From CAYUYH01 sp964449175 (lineage in GTDB: Bacteria; Planctomycetota; Phycisphaerae; SM23-33), in the NCBI GenBank assembly GCA_964449175.1, contig CAYUYH010000158.1, forward strand, positions 1-6,350: a DNA stretch of 6,350 bases. Direction: 5' to 3'. The notes under the pieces are model-generated. The model was not told the origin of the DNA. It saw only the letters and a program-made list of their open reading frames with translations, and did not search any database. Of the stretch, positions 1-4,713 are shown in pieces. A program made the position numbers and the translations under genes. Within the stretch, counting starts at the first letter, position 1. The number at the start of each line of letters is the position of its first letter.

Positions 1-456
1 GCCGCCCACTATGAGGCGACGGCGCCGGAGCTCTGGCGGCAGATCGACGCCGAGGTGGCCTGCTTCGTCGCGGGCGTCGGCAGCGGCGGGACGCTCCAGG
101 GCGTGGGCAAGTTCCTCAAGGAGCGCAATCCCTCGGTTCGCATCGTCGCCGTCGAGCCGAAGAACGCCTCAGCCCTGCTCGGCCACGAGCCGGGCCTGCA
201 CCAGATTCAGGGCATTGGCGACGGGTTCATCCCAGCCGTGCTGGACGTCTCGCTGGTGGACGAGGTCGTGGAAGTCAGCGATGAGGACGCCATCGAGGAG
301 ACCCGCCGCCTTGGGCGCGACTTCGGCCTGCTTGTGGGCATCTCATCGGGCGCGAACGTCTGGGCCGCCCGACAGCTCGCCAAGCACATAAGCGGCAATA
401 TCGCCACCGTCCTGCCCGACCGCGCTGAGCGATACTTTTCAACCGCGCTGCTGTAG
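1..456 (+). CDS. cysK: Cysteine synthase (O-acetylserine sulfhydrylase), C-terminal part, 5' truncated by window edge
   Basis: PLP-dependent enzyme of the cysteine synthase / cystathionine beta-synthase family, which makes L-cysteine from O-acetylserine and sulfide in the cytoplasm. The reading frame is open from base 1 (AAHYEATAPELW...), so the gene begins outside the window and about 151 residues are visible. Family landmarks appear in order: the glycine-rich PLP phosphate-binding loop GVGSGGTLQG (about window residues 24-33), the segment IVAVEP, the HQIQGIGDGFIP motif, GISSGAN, and the closing LPDRAERYFST. The N-terminal lysine that binds PLP and the TSGNTG substrate loop lie outside the window. 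The stop at 454-456 gives a normal family C-terminus, without the CBS domains of a full cystathionine beta-synthase. The family call is firm. The cysK label rather than a paralogue such as cysM rests on the GIGDGFIP motif and overall similarity. Confidence 0.9.
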   Translation, partial: AAHYEATAPELWRQIDAEVACFVAGVGSGGTLQGVGKFLKERNPSVRIVAVEPKNASALLGHEPGLHQIQGIGDGFIPAVLDVSLVDEVVEVSDEDAIEETRRLGRDFGLLVGISSGANVWAARQLAKHISGNIATVLPDRAERYFSTALL

Positions 457-479
457 CCGCGCGTCGATGCGCGAACGAA

Positions 480-505
480 CGCGGCGAGGCAGGGGCCTCG
501 CCGCG
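480..505. terminator. GC-rich hairpin between convergent genes, likely bidirectional terminator
   Basis: A perfect 11-bp inverted repeat (480-490 against 495-505) encloses a 4-nt loop (AGGG). It lies 23 bp after the cysteine synthase stop and 26 bp after the stop of the convergent UxaC-like gene. There is no U-tract on either strand, so it is not a textbook intrinsic terminator, but the position between two converging stops fits a shared transcript end. A weaker 5-bp hairpin (458-462 against 469-473) precedes it. Confidence 0.5.
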
Positions 506-531
506 CGAGTATCAAGACATGTCGCCGGGGG

Positions 532-1785
532 CTACTTCTTGCAGAACTCCTCGAAGCTGCCGCCGAGGATTGCACGGACGTCGCGGCGGATTTCCTCGCC
601 CGTCGGCCGCCAGCCGGCGGTGAACAGGTCGCGGAACTTGTCAGCCAGCACGTCGGCCAGGATCTTCCGCGTGTGCGACCACTTGTAGATGAGCTGGTCG
701 AGCACGCGCGCGTCGCTGTGCTGCGCGGTGAAGGCCGTGCCGAGCAGCTCCAGCCGCATGCGCGTCATCTCCTCGATGATGCTGGGGTCGTTGCAGAACC
801 ACCAGCAGCCCTCGACGTGCAGGCGGCCGAACTTGCGGGCCAGGACGCACAGCTCGTGCTGGTTGACGCGACTCAGCAGCGTGACGATGAACTTCGCGTC
901 GCCGTGCCCGGCGAGCAGGTTCTGCACGGCGGAGACGTCGCTCTCGCCCACGCCGTCGCCGCCGTCGCCCAGGTGAGGGTTCACGCCCTTGCGCACGCCC
1001 ATCATCATGGCCACCGGCAGGCCGAACTCCTTCGCCGTCGGCAGGACGACGTTGTCCATCACGGTCGAACTCATCGCCTCCGACGGATACGCGAAGTCCG
1101 GCGGCAGGGACGCAGCCAGGTAGACCGGCTTGAGTATGCCCGCCCACTCGGCCAGGAACCGCCGCGCCTCGGCGAACTCCGACGTACCGCCCTGGGCGGT
1201 CGTGTTGTAGCCGGCGGCGGCCATCGCCTTCGCGGCGGCCGGCCAGTCGAGAATCAGCGTGTCGATCCGCAGGGCCGTCTTGAGGCAGTCCAGGCTGGGC
1301 AGATTGGACTTCCAGCACTCGGCCTCGGCCGCGACGAACGGGTTGTTGGTCATCACCGCGTAGTCGAGGTTGGCCGTCTTGAAGACCCTGGCCAGGTAGT
1401 CCTCGACGGCCTGCGCGGCGAACCACTCGCGGATGCCGGCTAGGTCGCGCCCGCCAATGTCCAGCCCGAGGGCGGACACCGTGGTGATTACGCCGCGGGC
1501 GGCCTCGCTGAGCGCGCCGTGCCGCAGGAAGACGTGCTCCCAGACGAGGTCGGCCTGTGCGGGCTTCGACAAGGCCCAGAACTTCTCGTATGTCAGGTCG
1601 CGCGGGGCGAAGGTGAACAGCTCAGCCACGAGGTAGTGATAGGTCAGCAGCTCGTCGATGCCCCACAGCAGCAGCTTGTCGTGGCTCGGCGGGAACAGGT
1701 GCGTATGGATGTCCGAGATCGTCGTGTCGGCGACGGCTTGGCGGGCGGCCGACTCGACGGCGGCGAGGTCCTTCAACGCGGGCAT
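532..1785 (-). CDS. Uronate isomerase (UxaC)-like protein, amidohydrolase superfamily
   Basis: 417-residue protein resembling glucuronate/galacturonate isomerases (UxaC family), which interconvert hexuronates and keto-hexonates during sugar-acid breakdown. The amidohydrolase metal motif DIHTHL gives H27 and H29 near the N-terminus. The C-terminal part has the family-like GCWWFCND block (about 327-333) and SDARVLDQLIYKWSHTRKIL, where D358 and R360 match the D-x-R catalytic pair of UxaC (DSR in the classical enzymes). It is shorter than typical UxaC (about 470 residues) and its middle diverges, with a Gly/Asp-rich loop near 270-282. It may therefore act on another substrate. The start is set by AAGGAG seven bases upstream of ATG; another ATG five bases further upstream is out of frame. 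The gene is convergent with cysteine synthase and follows nadD on the same strand after 136 bp. No uronate-utilisation genes are visible beside it, so context does not settle the substrate. Confidence 0.75.
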   Translation of the reverse strand: MPALKDLAAVESAARQAVADTTISDIHTHLFPPSHDKLLLWGIDELLTYHYLVAELFTFAPRDLTYEKFWALSKPAQADLVWEHVFLRHGALSEAARGVITTVSALGLDIGGRDLAGIREWFAAQAVEDYLARVFKTANLDYAVMTNNPFVAAEAECWKSNLPSLDCLKTALRIDTLILDWPAAAKAMAAAGYNTTAQGGTSEFAEARRFLAEWAGILKPVYLAASLPPDFAYPSEAMSSTVMDNVVLPTAKEFGLPVAMMMGVRKGVNPHLGDGGDGVGESDVSAVQNLLAGHGDAKFIVTLLSRVNQHELCVLARKFGRLHVEGCWWFCNDPSIIEEMTRMRLELLGTAFTAQHSDARVLDQLIYKWSHTRKILADVLADKFRDLFTAGWRPTGEEIRRDVRAILGGSFEEFCKK

Positions 1786-1792
1786 GTCATGT

Positions 1793-1798
1793 CTCCTT
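1793..1798 (-). promoter_or_regulatory. Shine-Dalgarno sequence of the UxaC-like gene
   Basis: On the minus strand AAGGAG is followed by a 7-nt spacer and the ATG at 1785-1783. It decides the start codon, because the nearby ATG at 1790-1788 is too close to the AAGGAG and out of frame. Confidence 0.75.
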
Positions 1799-1861
1799 GC
1801 GAACCAGAGGGGGCAGGATACCAGCTTCCGCCGCGCGGGGGAAGGGCGGGCGGCGGCGGCG

Positions 1862-1876
1862 CGGGCGTCTCGCCCG
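1862..1876. repeat. Short perfect hairpin in the nadD / UxaC-like intergenic gap
   Basis: A perfect inverted repeat (CGGGCG, loop TCT, CGCCCG) sits in the 136-bp gap between the nadD stop and the UxaC-like start. It is flanked by GGC-rich low-complexity sequence at about 1836-1861. It could be a weak terminator or attenuator for nadD, or a copy of a dispersed intergenic palindrome. There is no U-tract. No convincing promoter for the UxaC-like gene was found in this gap, so the two genes may share a transcript. Confidence 0.4.
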
Positions 1877-1921
1877 TGGGAGATGTTGGCGCAATGCTGA
1901 TGCCGGACTTGCCGCGTTGCC

Positions 1922-2614
1922 TCAGCGGGCCGGATGGCCGCGGGGGCTGTCGCGGCGGGGCGGCTCGGGCGTAGTGTACAGCCCGTGGTCGGCGATGTAC
2001 TGGGCGACGGGGGGGGGCACCAGGCCGTCTATGGAATCGCCCGCGGCGACGCGCCGGCGGATGTCGCTAGAGGAGATGTCGATCAGCGGCGTGTCAACGA
2101 GGCCCTCGCGCAGTTGAGCTATGTGGGCATCGCTCAGCCGACCGGCCAGGTCGCCAAGGCGACTCGCCCGGGGAGAGCCGGCCAGGGCGTCCTGGACCGT
2201 GCCGCGCTCCATGGGCCGGGCGGCGATGACGATGCTCGCCAACGCCAGCACCTTGTCCACGCGGTGCCAGCTCGGCAGGTCGGCCAGCATGTCCGCCCCG
2301 ATCAGCCAGTGGAGGTTCGCCTCGCCCAGCTCGCCCCGTAGGGCCTGGAGCGTGTCGATCGTGTAGCTGGGGCCTTGGCGGCCTAGCTCCAGCTCGCAGA
2401 TCTCGAACAGCTCGTCACCCTTGACGGCGATCTTCAACATGGCCAAGCGGTCGGCTGCGGGCGCGCGAGGCGGCGGCTTGTGCGGGGGATTGTTAGTGGG
2501 GATGAGCGTCACGCGGGCAAAGCCGCGCAAGTCGGCCACCGCCCGCGCGATCGCCAGGTGGGCGTTGTGGACCGGGTCAAACGTCCCGCCGAATAGGAGG
2601 ATGTCCTTGGGCAT
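1922..2614 (-). CDS. nadD: Nicotinate-nucleotide adenylyltransferase (NadD)
   Basis: 230-residue cytoplasmic enzyme that adenylates nicotinate mononucleotide with ATP to give deamido-NAD, the penultimate step of NAD synthesis. The N-terminal nucleotidyltransferase signature GGTFDPVHNAHL (9-20) supplies H16 and H19 of the H-x-G-H ATP site, here with Ala in place of the usual Gly. Also present are NNPPHK (41-46), SYTIDTL (83-89), IGADMLADLPSWHRVDKVL (105-123), the ISSSDIRRRV motif (180-189) and the usual end VAQYIADHGLY (203-213), followed by a 17-residue Pro/Arg-rich tail. The ATG at 2614 puts the signature at the normal distance from the N-terminus. An in-frame ATG five codons upstream (2629) is possible. 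Neither start has a clear Shine-Dalgarno, and the frame open to 2827 only crosses repeats and the tRNA terminator. A run of nine C's (minus strand) codes for P200-P202, and the conserved motif after it shows the frame is intact. The obg/proA/rsfS neighbours often seen with nadD are absent. Confidence 0.93.
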   Translation of the reverse strand: MPKDILLFGGTFDPVHNAHLAIARAVADLRGFARVTLIPTNNPPHKPPPRAPAADRLAMLKIAVKGDELFEICELELGRQGPSYTIDTLQALRGELGEANLHWLIGADMLADLPSWHRVDKVLALASIVIAARPMERGTVQDALAGSPRASRLGDLAGRLSDAHIAQLREGLVDTPLIDISSSDIRRRVAAGDSIDGLVPPPVAQYIADHGLYTTPEPPRRDSPRGHPAR

Positions 2615-2686
2615 CGCGCCACTACCCATACCCAGCCGGGCCGCTCGGGGCAAGGGTGCGGCGTGCTGGGGTGCGGCGAAGCTCGA

Positions 2687-2800
2687 ACAGTAGAGAGGAG
2701 AACAGTAGACCGCAGGTGAGCGGCGAATTCCTCGGCAGAGGCCCCTCAGCATCGCGGCATTCTCGCTCTCCTGCTCTACTGTCTCCTGCTCACCTGCTCT
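2687..2800. repeat. Cluster of short purine-rich repeated words, partly inverted
   Basis: The stretch upstream of nadD is built from recurring words. ACAGTAGA occurs at 2687-2694 and 2702-2709 on the plus strand and at 2775-2782 on the minus strand. GCAGGTGAG occurs at 2712-2720 (plus) and 2789-2797 (minus). GAGCAGG occurs three times on the minus strand (2793-2799, 2785-2791, 2770-2776). The two arms face each other across about 45 bp. No coding potential or transposase is seen. It may be a dispersed intergenic repeat or a degenerated tandem array. Confidence 0.5.
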
Positions 2801-2834
2801 ATGAGAAATGCCCGCAGTCGCGGGCATTTCTCAT
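2801..2834 (-). terminator. Intrinsic terminator of tRNA-Tyr
   Basis: A perfect 15-bp inverted repeat (2801-2815 against 2820-2834) with a 4-nt loop. Read on the minus strand, a GCCCGC/GCGGGC core is flanked by an A-rich 5' side and a T-containing 3' side (ATTTCT), the usual pattern of a rho-independent terminator. The stem begins at the tRNA discriminator base itself, so there is no spacer between the mature tRNA and the terminator. Being symmetric, it would also block rightward transcription. Confidence 0.8.
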
Positions 2835-2915
2835 GGGAGCGGGTGGATTCGAACCACCGAAGGCTGAGCCGGCAGATTTACAGTCTGCTCCCTTTGTCCA
2901 CTCGGGCACACTCCC
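2834..2915 (-). tRNA. tRNA-Tyr (anticodon GUA)
   Basis: 82-nt class II tRNA on the minus strand. The acceptor stem GGGAGTG pairs with CGCTCCC (one G-U), with discriminator A. The D stem is CCC/GGG. The anticodon stem GCAGA/TCTGC is perfect, with loop CTGTAAA and anticodon GTA at 2881-2879. A long variable arm (GGCTCAGCC) is typical of bacterial tRNA-Tyr. The T arm is GGTGG-TTCGAAT-CCACC. The 3' CCA is not encoded (the next bases are TGA), so it must be added by tRNA nucleotidyltransferase. Confidence 0.97.
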
Positions 2916-2926
2916 AGCAGGGCGGT

Positions 2927-2955
2927 AGCGTATGTGATCGGGGGCGCCCAGTCAA
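2927..2955 (-). promoter_or_regulatory. Sigma70-type promoter of tRNA-Tyr
   Basis: On the minus strand TTGACT (2955-2950, 5 of 6 to the consensus -35) is followed by a 17-nt spacer and TACGCT (2932-2927, a TAnnnT -10). The mature tRNA begins 11 nt after the -10, implying a 5' leader of only a few bases. The GC-rich stretch just after the -10 resembles a discriminator of a stringently controlled stable-RNA promoter; that last point is inference. Confidence 0.65.
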
Positions 2956-3017
2956 GTGGGCCTGGAACAGTTGAATGCGCCACCGGCTGTTGAGGAGGCG
3001 AGACGGCAGCCTTCATC

Positions 3018-3044
3018 TTGGATTCATATTCGCCGCCGTATAAT
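3018..3044 (+). promoter_or_regulatory. Probable sigma70-type promoter of the PepSY / two-component operon
   Basis: A perfect TATAAT at 3039-3044 stands out in this GC-rich window. The best -35 is TTGGAT (3018-3023) with a short 15-nt spacer, matching only the TTG strongly. A start near 3051 would give a leader of about 97 nt. The weak -35 and short spacing suggest that an activator, perhaps the operon's own response regulator, may be needed. Confidence 0.55.
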
Positions 3045-3070
3045 GCCCGGTGCAAATGCGGCCCCGGAGT

Positions 3071-3122
3071 GTGCCACGGGCGCCGAAGGCACGCCTGCGG
3101 AAGGCGGTCTTCCATGTGGAAG
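3071..3122 (+). promoter_or_regulatory. Structured 5' leader with consecutive hairpins
   Basis: Between the predicted start and the PepSY gene three small perfect stems follow one another: GTGCC/GGCAC (3071-3075 with 3088-3092), CGCCT/AGGCG (3092-3096 with 3102-3106) and CTTCC/GGAAG (3109-3113 with 3118-3122, loop ATGT). The ribosome binding site follows 12 nt later. The first two stems share base 3092, so they could compete at the edge. I do not recognise a known riboswitch class here, and no leader peptide with its own ribosome binding site was seen. Confidence 0.35.
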
Positions 3123-3134
3123 GCGCACAACAAG

Positions 3135-3140
3135 TAGGAG
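3135..3140 (+). promoter_or_regulatory. Shine-Dalgarno sequence of the PepSY-like gene
   Basis: TAGGAG lies 7 nt before the ATG at 3148 and decides the start. The in-frame ATG at 2956 lies upstream of the predicted promoter and would put non-protein-like sequence before the signal peptide. Confidence 0.8.
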
Positions 3141-3147
3141 AGATCCG

Positions 3148-3957
3148 ATGATAGCTGGGAAGCGCATGATTGGCGTGGCAGCGGTTCTTGGGACCTTGAG
3201 CATTGTCTTGGCCGTCGGGCACGCGCTCGCGGAGCAGGACCGGGCGAAGAAGAAGGTGCGACTTCCCGCGGCGGCCAGCGCTGCGATCGAGAAGGCCTTC
3301 CCTGGAGCCCAGATCAGCAAGGTAGGGAAGGAGAAAGAGGGCGTCACACTGTACGAAGCCAAACTCACCAAGGACGGCGTTGAAATGGATGTGAAGCTCG
3401 CAGCGGACGGCACGATTGTCGAGGTTGATAAGTCCGTTGCGGCCGGCGAGCTGCCGGGGCCCGCAGCCGCCGCGCTGGCCAAGGTGGCGGGCGACGCCCA
3501 GGTCAAGGAGCTTGAGCGAGCAGAGTCGCACGCGGTTGTGAGACTCGTGAAGCTCGACAAGCCTGCTGTCGTCTTCGAAGCCAAGTTCCTGAAGAACGGC
3601 AAGACGATCGAGGTGAAGATCCGCTCCGATGGCACGGTCCTCGCCCAGGAGGCCAAAGGCGACGACGAAAACGAGGATAGACACGAGGAGAAGGTCGCCC
3701 TCGACCAGGCGCCACCGGCCGTGAAGCAGGCGATCCTCAAGGAAGCCGGCAACAATCCGGTCAAGGAGGTCAAGATCGAGACAGAAGACGGGCAAACCGT
3801 CTATAAGGCCGAATGGGTTGCCGATGGCAAGGGGATCGAACTGAAGCTGTCCGTCGACGGGAAGATCATGGACAAGCAGATCGGCGATGACGAACACAAA
3901 GACAAAGGCAAAGGCAAGGGCAAAGACAAAGACGATGAGGAGGATCACGACGACTGA
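3148..3957 (+). CDS. Secreted protein with three PepSY-like repeats and a charged low-complexity tail
   Basis: 269-residue exported protein. Residues 1-28 form a signal peptide: basic MIAGKR, a hydrophobic core, and a likely cleavage after AlaLeuAla (26-28). Three PepSY-like units follow at about 39-96, 102-168 and 183-245. Each has a short helix (for example LPAAASAAIEKAFPGA and APPAVKQAILKEAGNN), then VKEVK- or ISKVG-type strands, a Y/F-x-A-E/K strand (LYEAKL, VFEAKF, VYKAEW), a G-x-E/I-M/V-K strand and a DGT/DGK turn. An acidic linker (171-182) separates units 2 and 3. The tail (246-269) is almost wholly Asp, Lys, Gly, Glu and His. PepSY-type domains are small extracytoplasmic modules, in some proteins inhibitory to peptidases; no enzymatic residues are evident. 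The gene lies 81 bp before a response regulator and sensor kinase. Secreted PepSY-like proteins often sit beside two-component systems, so a role in envelope sensing is likely but inferred. Confidence 0.82.
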   Translation: MIAGKRMIGVAAVLGTLSIVLAVGHALAEQDRAKKKVRLPAAASAAIEKAFPGAQISKVGKEKEGVTLYEAKLTKDGVEMDVKLAADGTIVEVDKSVAAGELPGPAAAALAKVAGDAQVKELERAESHAVVRLVKLDKPAVVFEAKFLKNGKTIEVKIRSDGTVLAQEAKGDDENEDRHEEKVALDQAPPAVKQAILKEAGNNPVKEVKIETEDGQTVYKAEWVADGKGIELKLSVDGKIMDKQIGDDEHKDKGKGKGKDKDDEEDHDD

Positions 3958-3990
3958 CATGCCGACCGCAATGACGTAGAATCGATCCGT

Positions 3991-4011
3991 GGGCGGGGCC
4001 CGGGCCCGCCC
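3991..4011 (+). terminator. GC hairpin between PepSY-like gene and response regulator (attenuator candidate)
   Basis: GGGCGGG (3991-3997) pairs with CCCGCCC (4005-4011) around a 7-nt loop, inside the 81-bp gap between the two genes. No U-tract follows. It could let the PepSY-like mRNA be made in excess of the two-component mRNA by partial termination, or protect the 3' end of a processed transcript. No separate promoter for the response regulator was recognised in the gap. Confidence 0.35.
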
Positions 4012-4038
4012 CGTCCGCGGAGAGGGTATCCTTCATCC

Positions 4039-4713
4039 ATGAGACTTCTGGTCGTAGAAGACTACGCGCCCTTGCGGCGTTCCCTTGTGAAAGGGCTTGC
4101 CGAAGCCGGCTTCGCCGTCGATGCCACTGGCGAGGGTGATGAAGGCCTGTGGTTTGCACGCGACCAGGACTATGACGTTGTCCTTCTGGACCTGATGCTT
4201 CCTGGCGTGAGCGGGTGGGAGATTCTGCGGAGGATTCGTCTTGAAGGGGTCCGGACTCCCGTGCTGATTCTCACCGCCAAGGACACCGTCCCCGACCGCG
4301 TCGAGGGGTTGGACGCAGGAGCGGATGATTACCTGGTGAAGCCGTTTGCCTTTGAAGAGCTGCTGGCGCGGGTCAATGCCCTCGTCCGGCGCAAATACGA
4401 GGCCAAGGGCCCGGCCCTTCGCGTGGCGGACCTGGAGATTGACAGGCACACTCGGGGGGTTCGCCGGTCCGGCGAAACCGTCGAGCTGACGGCTCGGGAA
4501 TACGACGTACTGGAGCTGCTGGCGTTGCGTGCCGGAGAAGTCGTCTCACGCTCGGAAATCGAGGGGCACCTCTACCCGTTTGACACGGAGCCCTCCAGCA
4601 ACGTCATTGACGTTTTCATACGGCAGATTCGCGTCAAGCTGGAAGCAGGCGGGCGGCCGCGCCTCGTGCACACACGGCGAGGCTCGGGGTATGTCTTGAA
4701 GGAGGGGGCCTGA
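4039..4713 (+). CDS. OmpR/PhoB-family response regulator
   Basis: 224-residue cytoplasmic transcription regulator. The receiver domain (1-115) has the acidic pocket E7/D8, phospho-acceptor D51 in VVLLDLMLPGVSGWE, T79 (LILTAKD) and K101 in LVKPF, so all switch residues are intact. The winged-helix DNA-binding domain (126-222) carries LTAREYDVLELL, a recognition-helix region NVIDVFIRQIRVKL (188-201) and the wing HTRRGSGYVL. Domain order and length match the OmpR family of the QseB/PmrA/CusR type. The start sits at the usual distance from the first receiver strand; upstream only a weak GAGAGGG, spaced too far, resembles a ribosome binding site. The stop overlaps the kinase start by one base, so the two are translated together. 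The kinase is its expected phosphodonor, and likely targets are its own operon and envelope genes, by analogy. Confidence 0.95.
   Translation: MRLLVVEDYAPLRRSLVKGLAEAGFAVDATGEGDEGLWFARDQDYDVVLLDLMLPGVSGWEILRRIRLEGVRTPVLILTAKDTVPDRVEGLDAGADDYLVKPFAFEELLARVNALVRRKYEAKGPALRVADLEIDRHTRGVRRSGETVELTAREYDVLELLALRAGEVVSRSEIEGHLYPFDTEPSSNVIDVFIRQIRVKLEAGGRPRLVHTRRGSGYVLKEGA
4699..4705 (+). promoter_or_regulatory. Shine-Dalgarno of the sensor kinase inside the response-regulator gene
   Basis: AAGGAGG at 4699-4705 precedes the kinase ATG (4713) by 7 nt, and the stop and start overlap as TGATG. This is the strongest ribosome binding site in the window. It supports independent or re-initiating translation of the kinase. 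Confidence 0.8.

Noticed and set aside
480..505. CRISPR-like or repeat-array reading of the GC hairpin region
   Set aside because: Only one palindrome, with no spaced repeated copies and no cas-like genes in the window.
673..1443. 256-codon plus-strand frame opposite the UxaC-like gene
   Set aside because: Composition (repeated R, H, V, Q, A) is that of an antisense shadow, and the minus strand has the motif-bearing protein.
1801..1850. Possible promoter for the UxaC-like gene (TTCCCC, 17 nt, TATCCT on the minus strand)
   Set aside because: Only three of six bases match the -35 consensus, and such matches are expected by chance; not strong enough to annotate.
2615..2827. N-terminal extension of nadD to an ATG at 2827
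   Set aside because: It would translate the tRNA terminator and the repeat mosaic, and would place 71 non-conserved residues before the nucleotidyltransferase signature.
2834..2915. tRNA-adjacent attachment site or integrated element
   Set aside because: No integrase and no second copy of the tRNA 3' end within the window; only the repeat mosaic lies downstream.
2956..3147. N-terminal extension of the PepSY-like gene to an ATG at 2956
   Set aside because: It starts upstream of the TATAAT promoter, has no ribosome binding site, and would bury the signal peptide inside the protein.
3013..3960. Long open frame (315 codons) antisense to the PepSY-like gene
   Set aside because: It is a mirror of the sense gene's codon bias; its protein is a run of V/L/F/D from the reversed Lys/Asp tail and has no start signal. 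The sense gene has a ribosome binding site, signal peptide and repeat domains.
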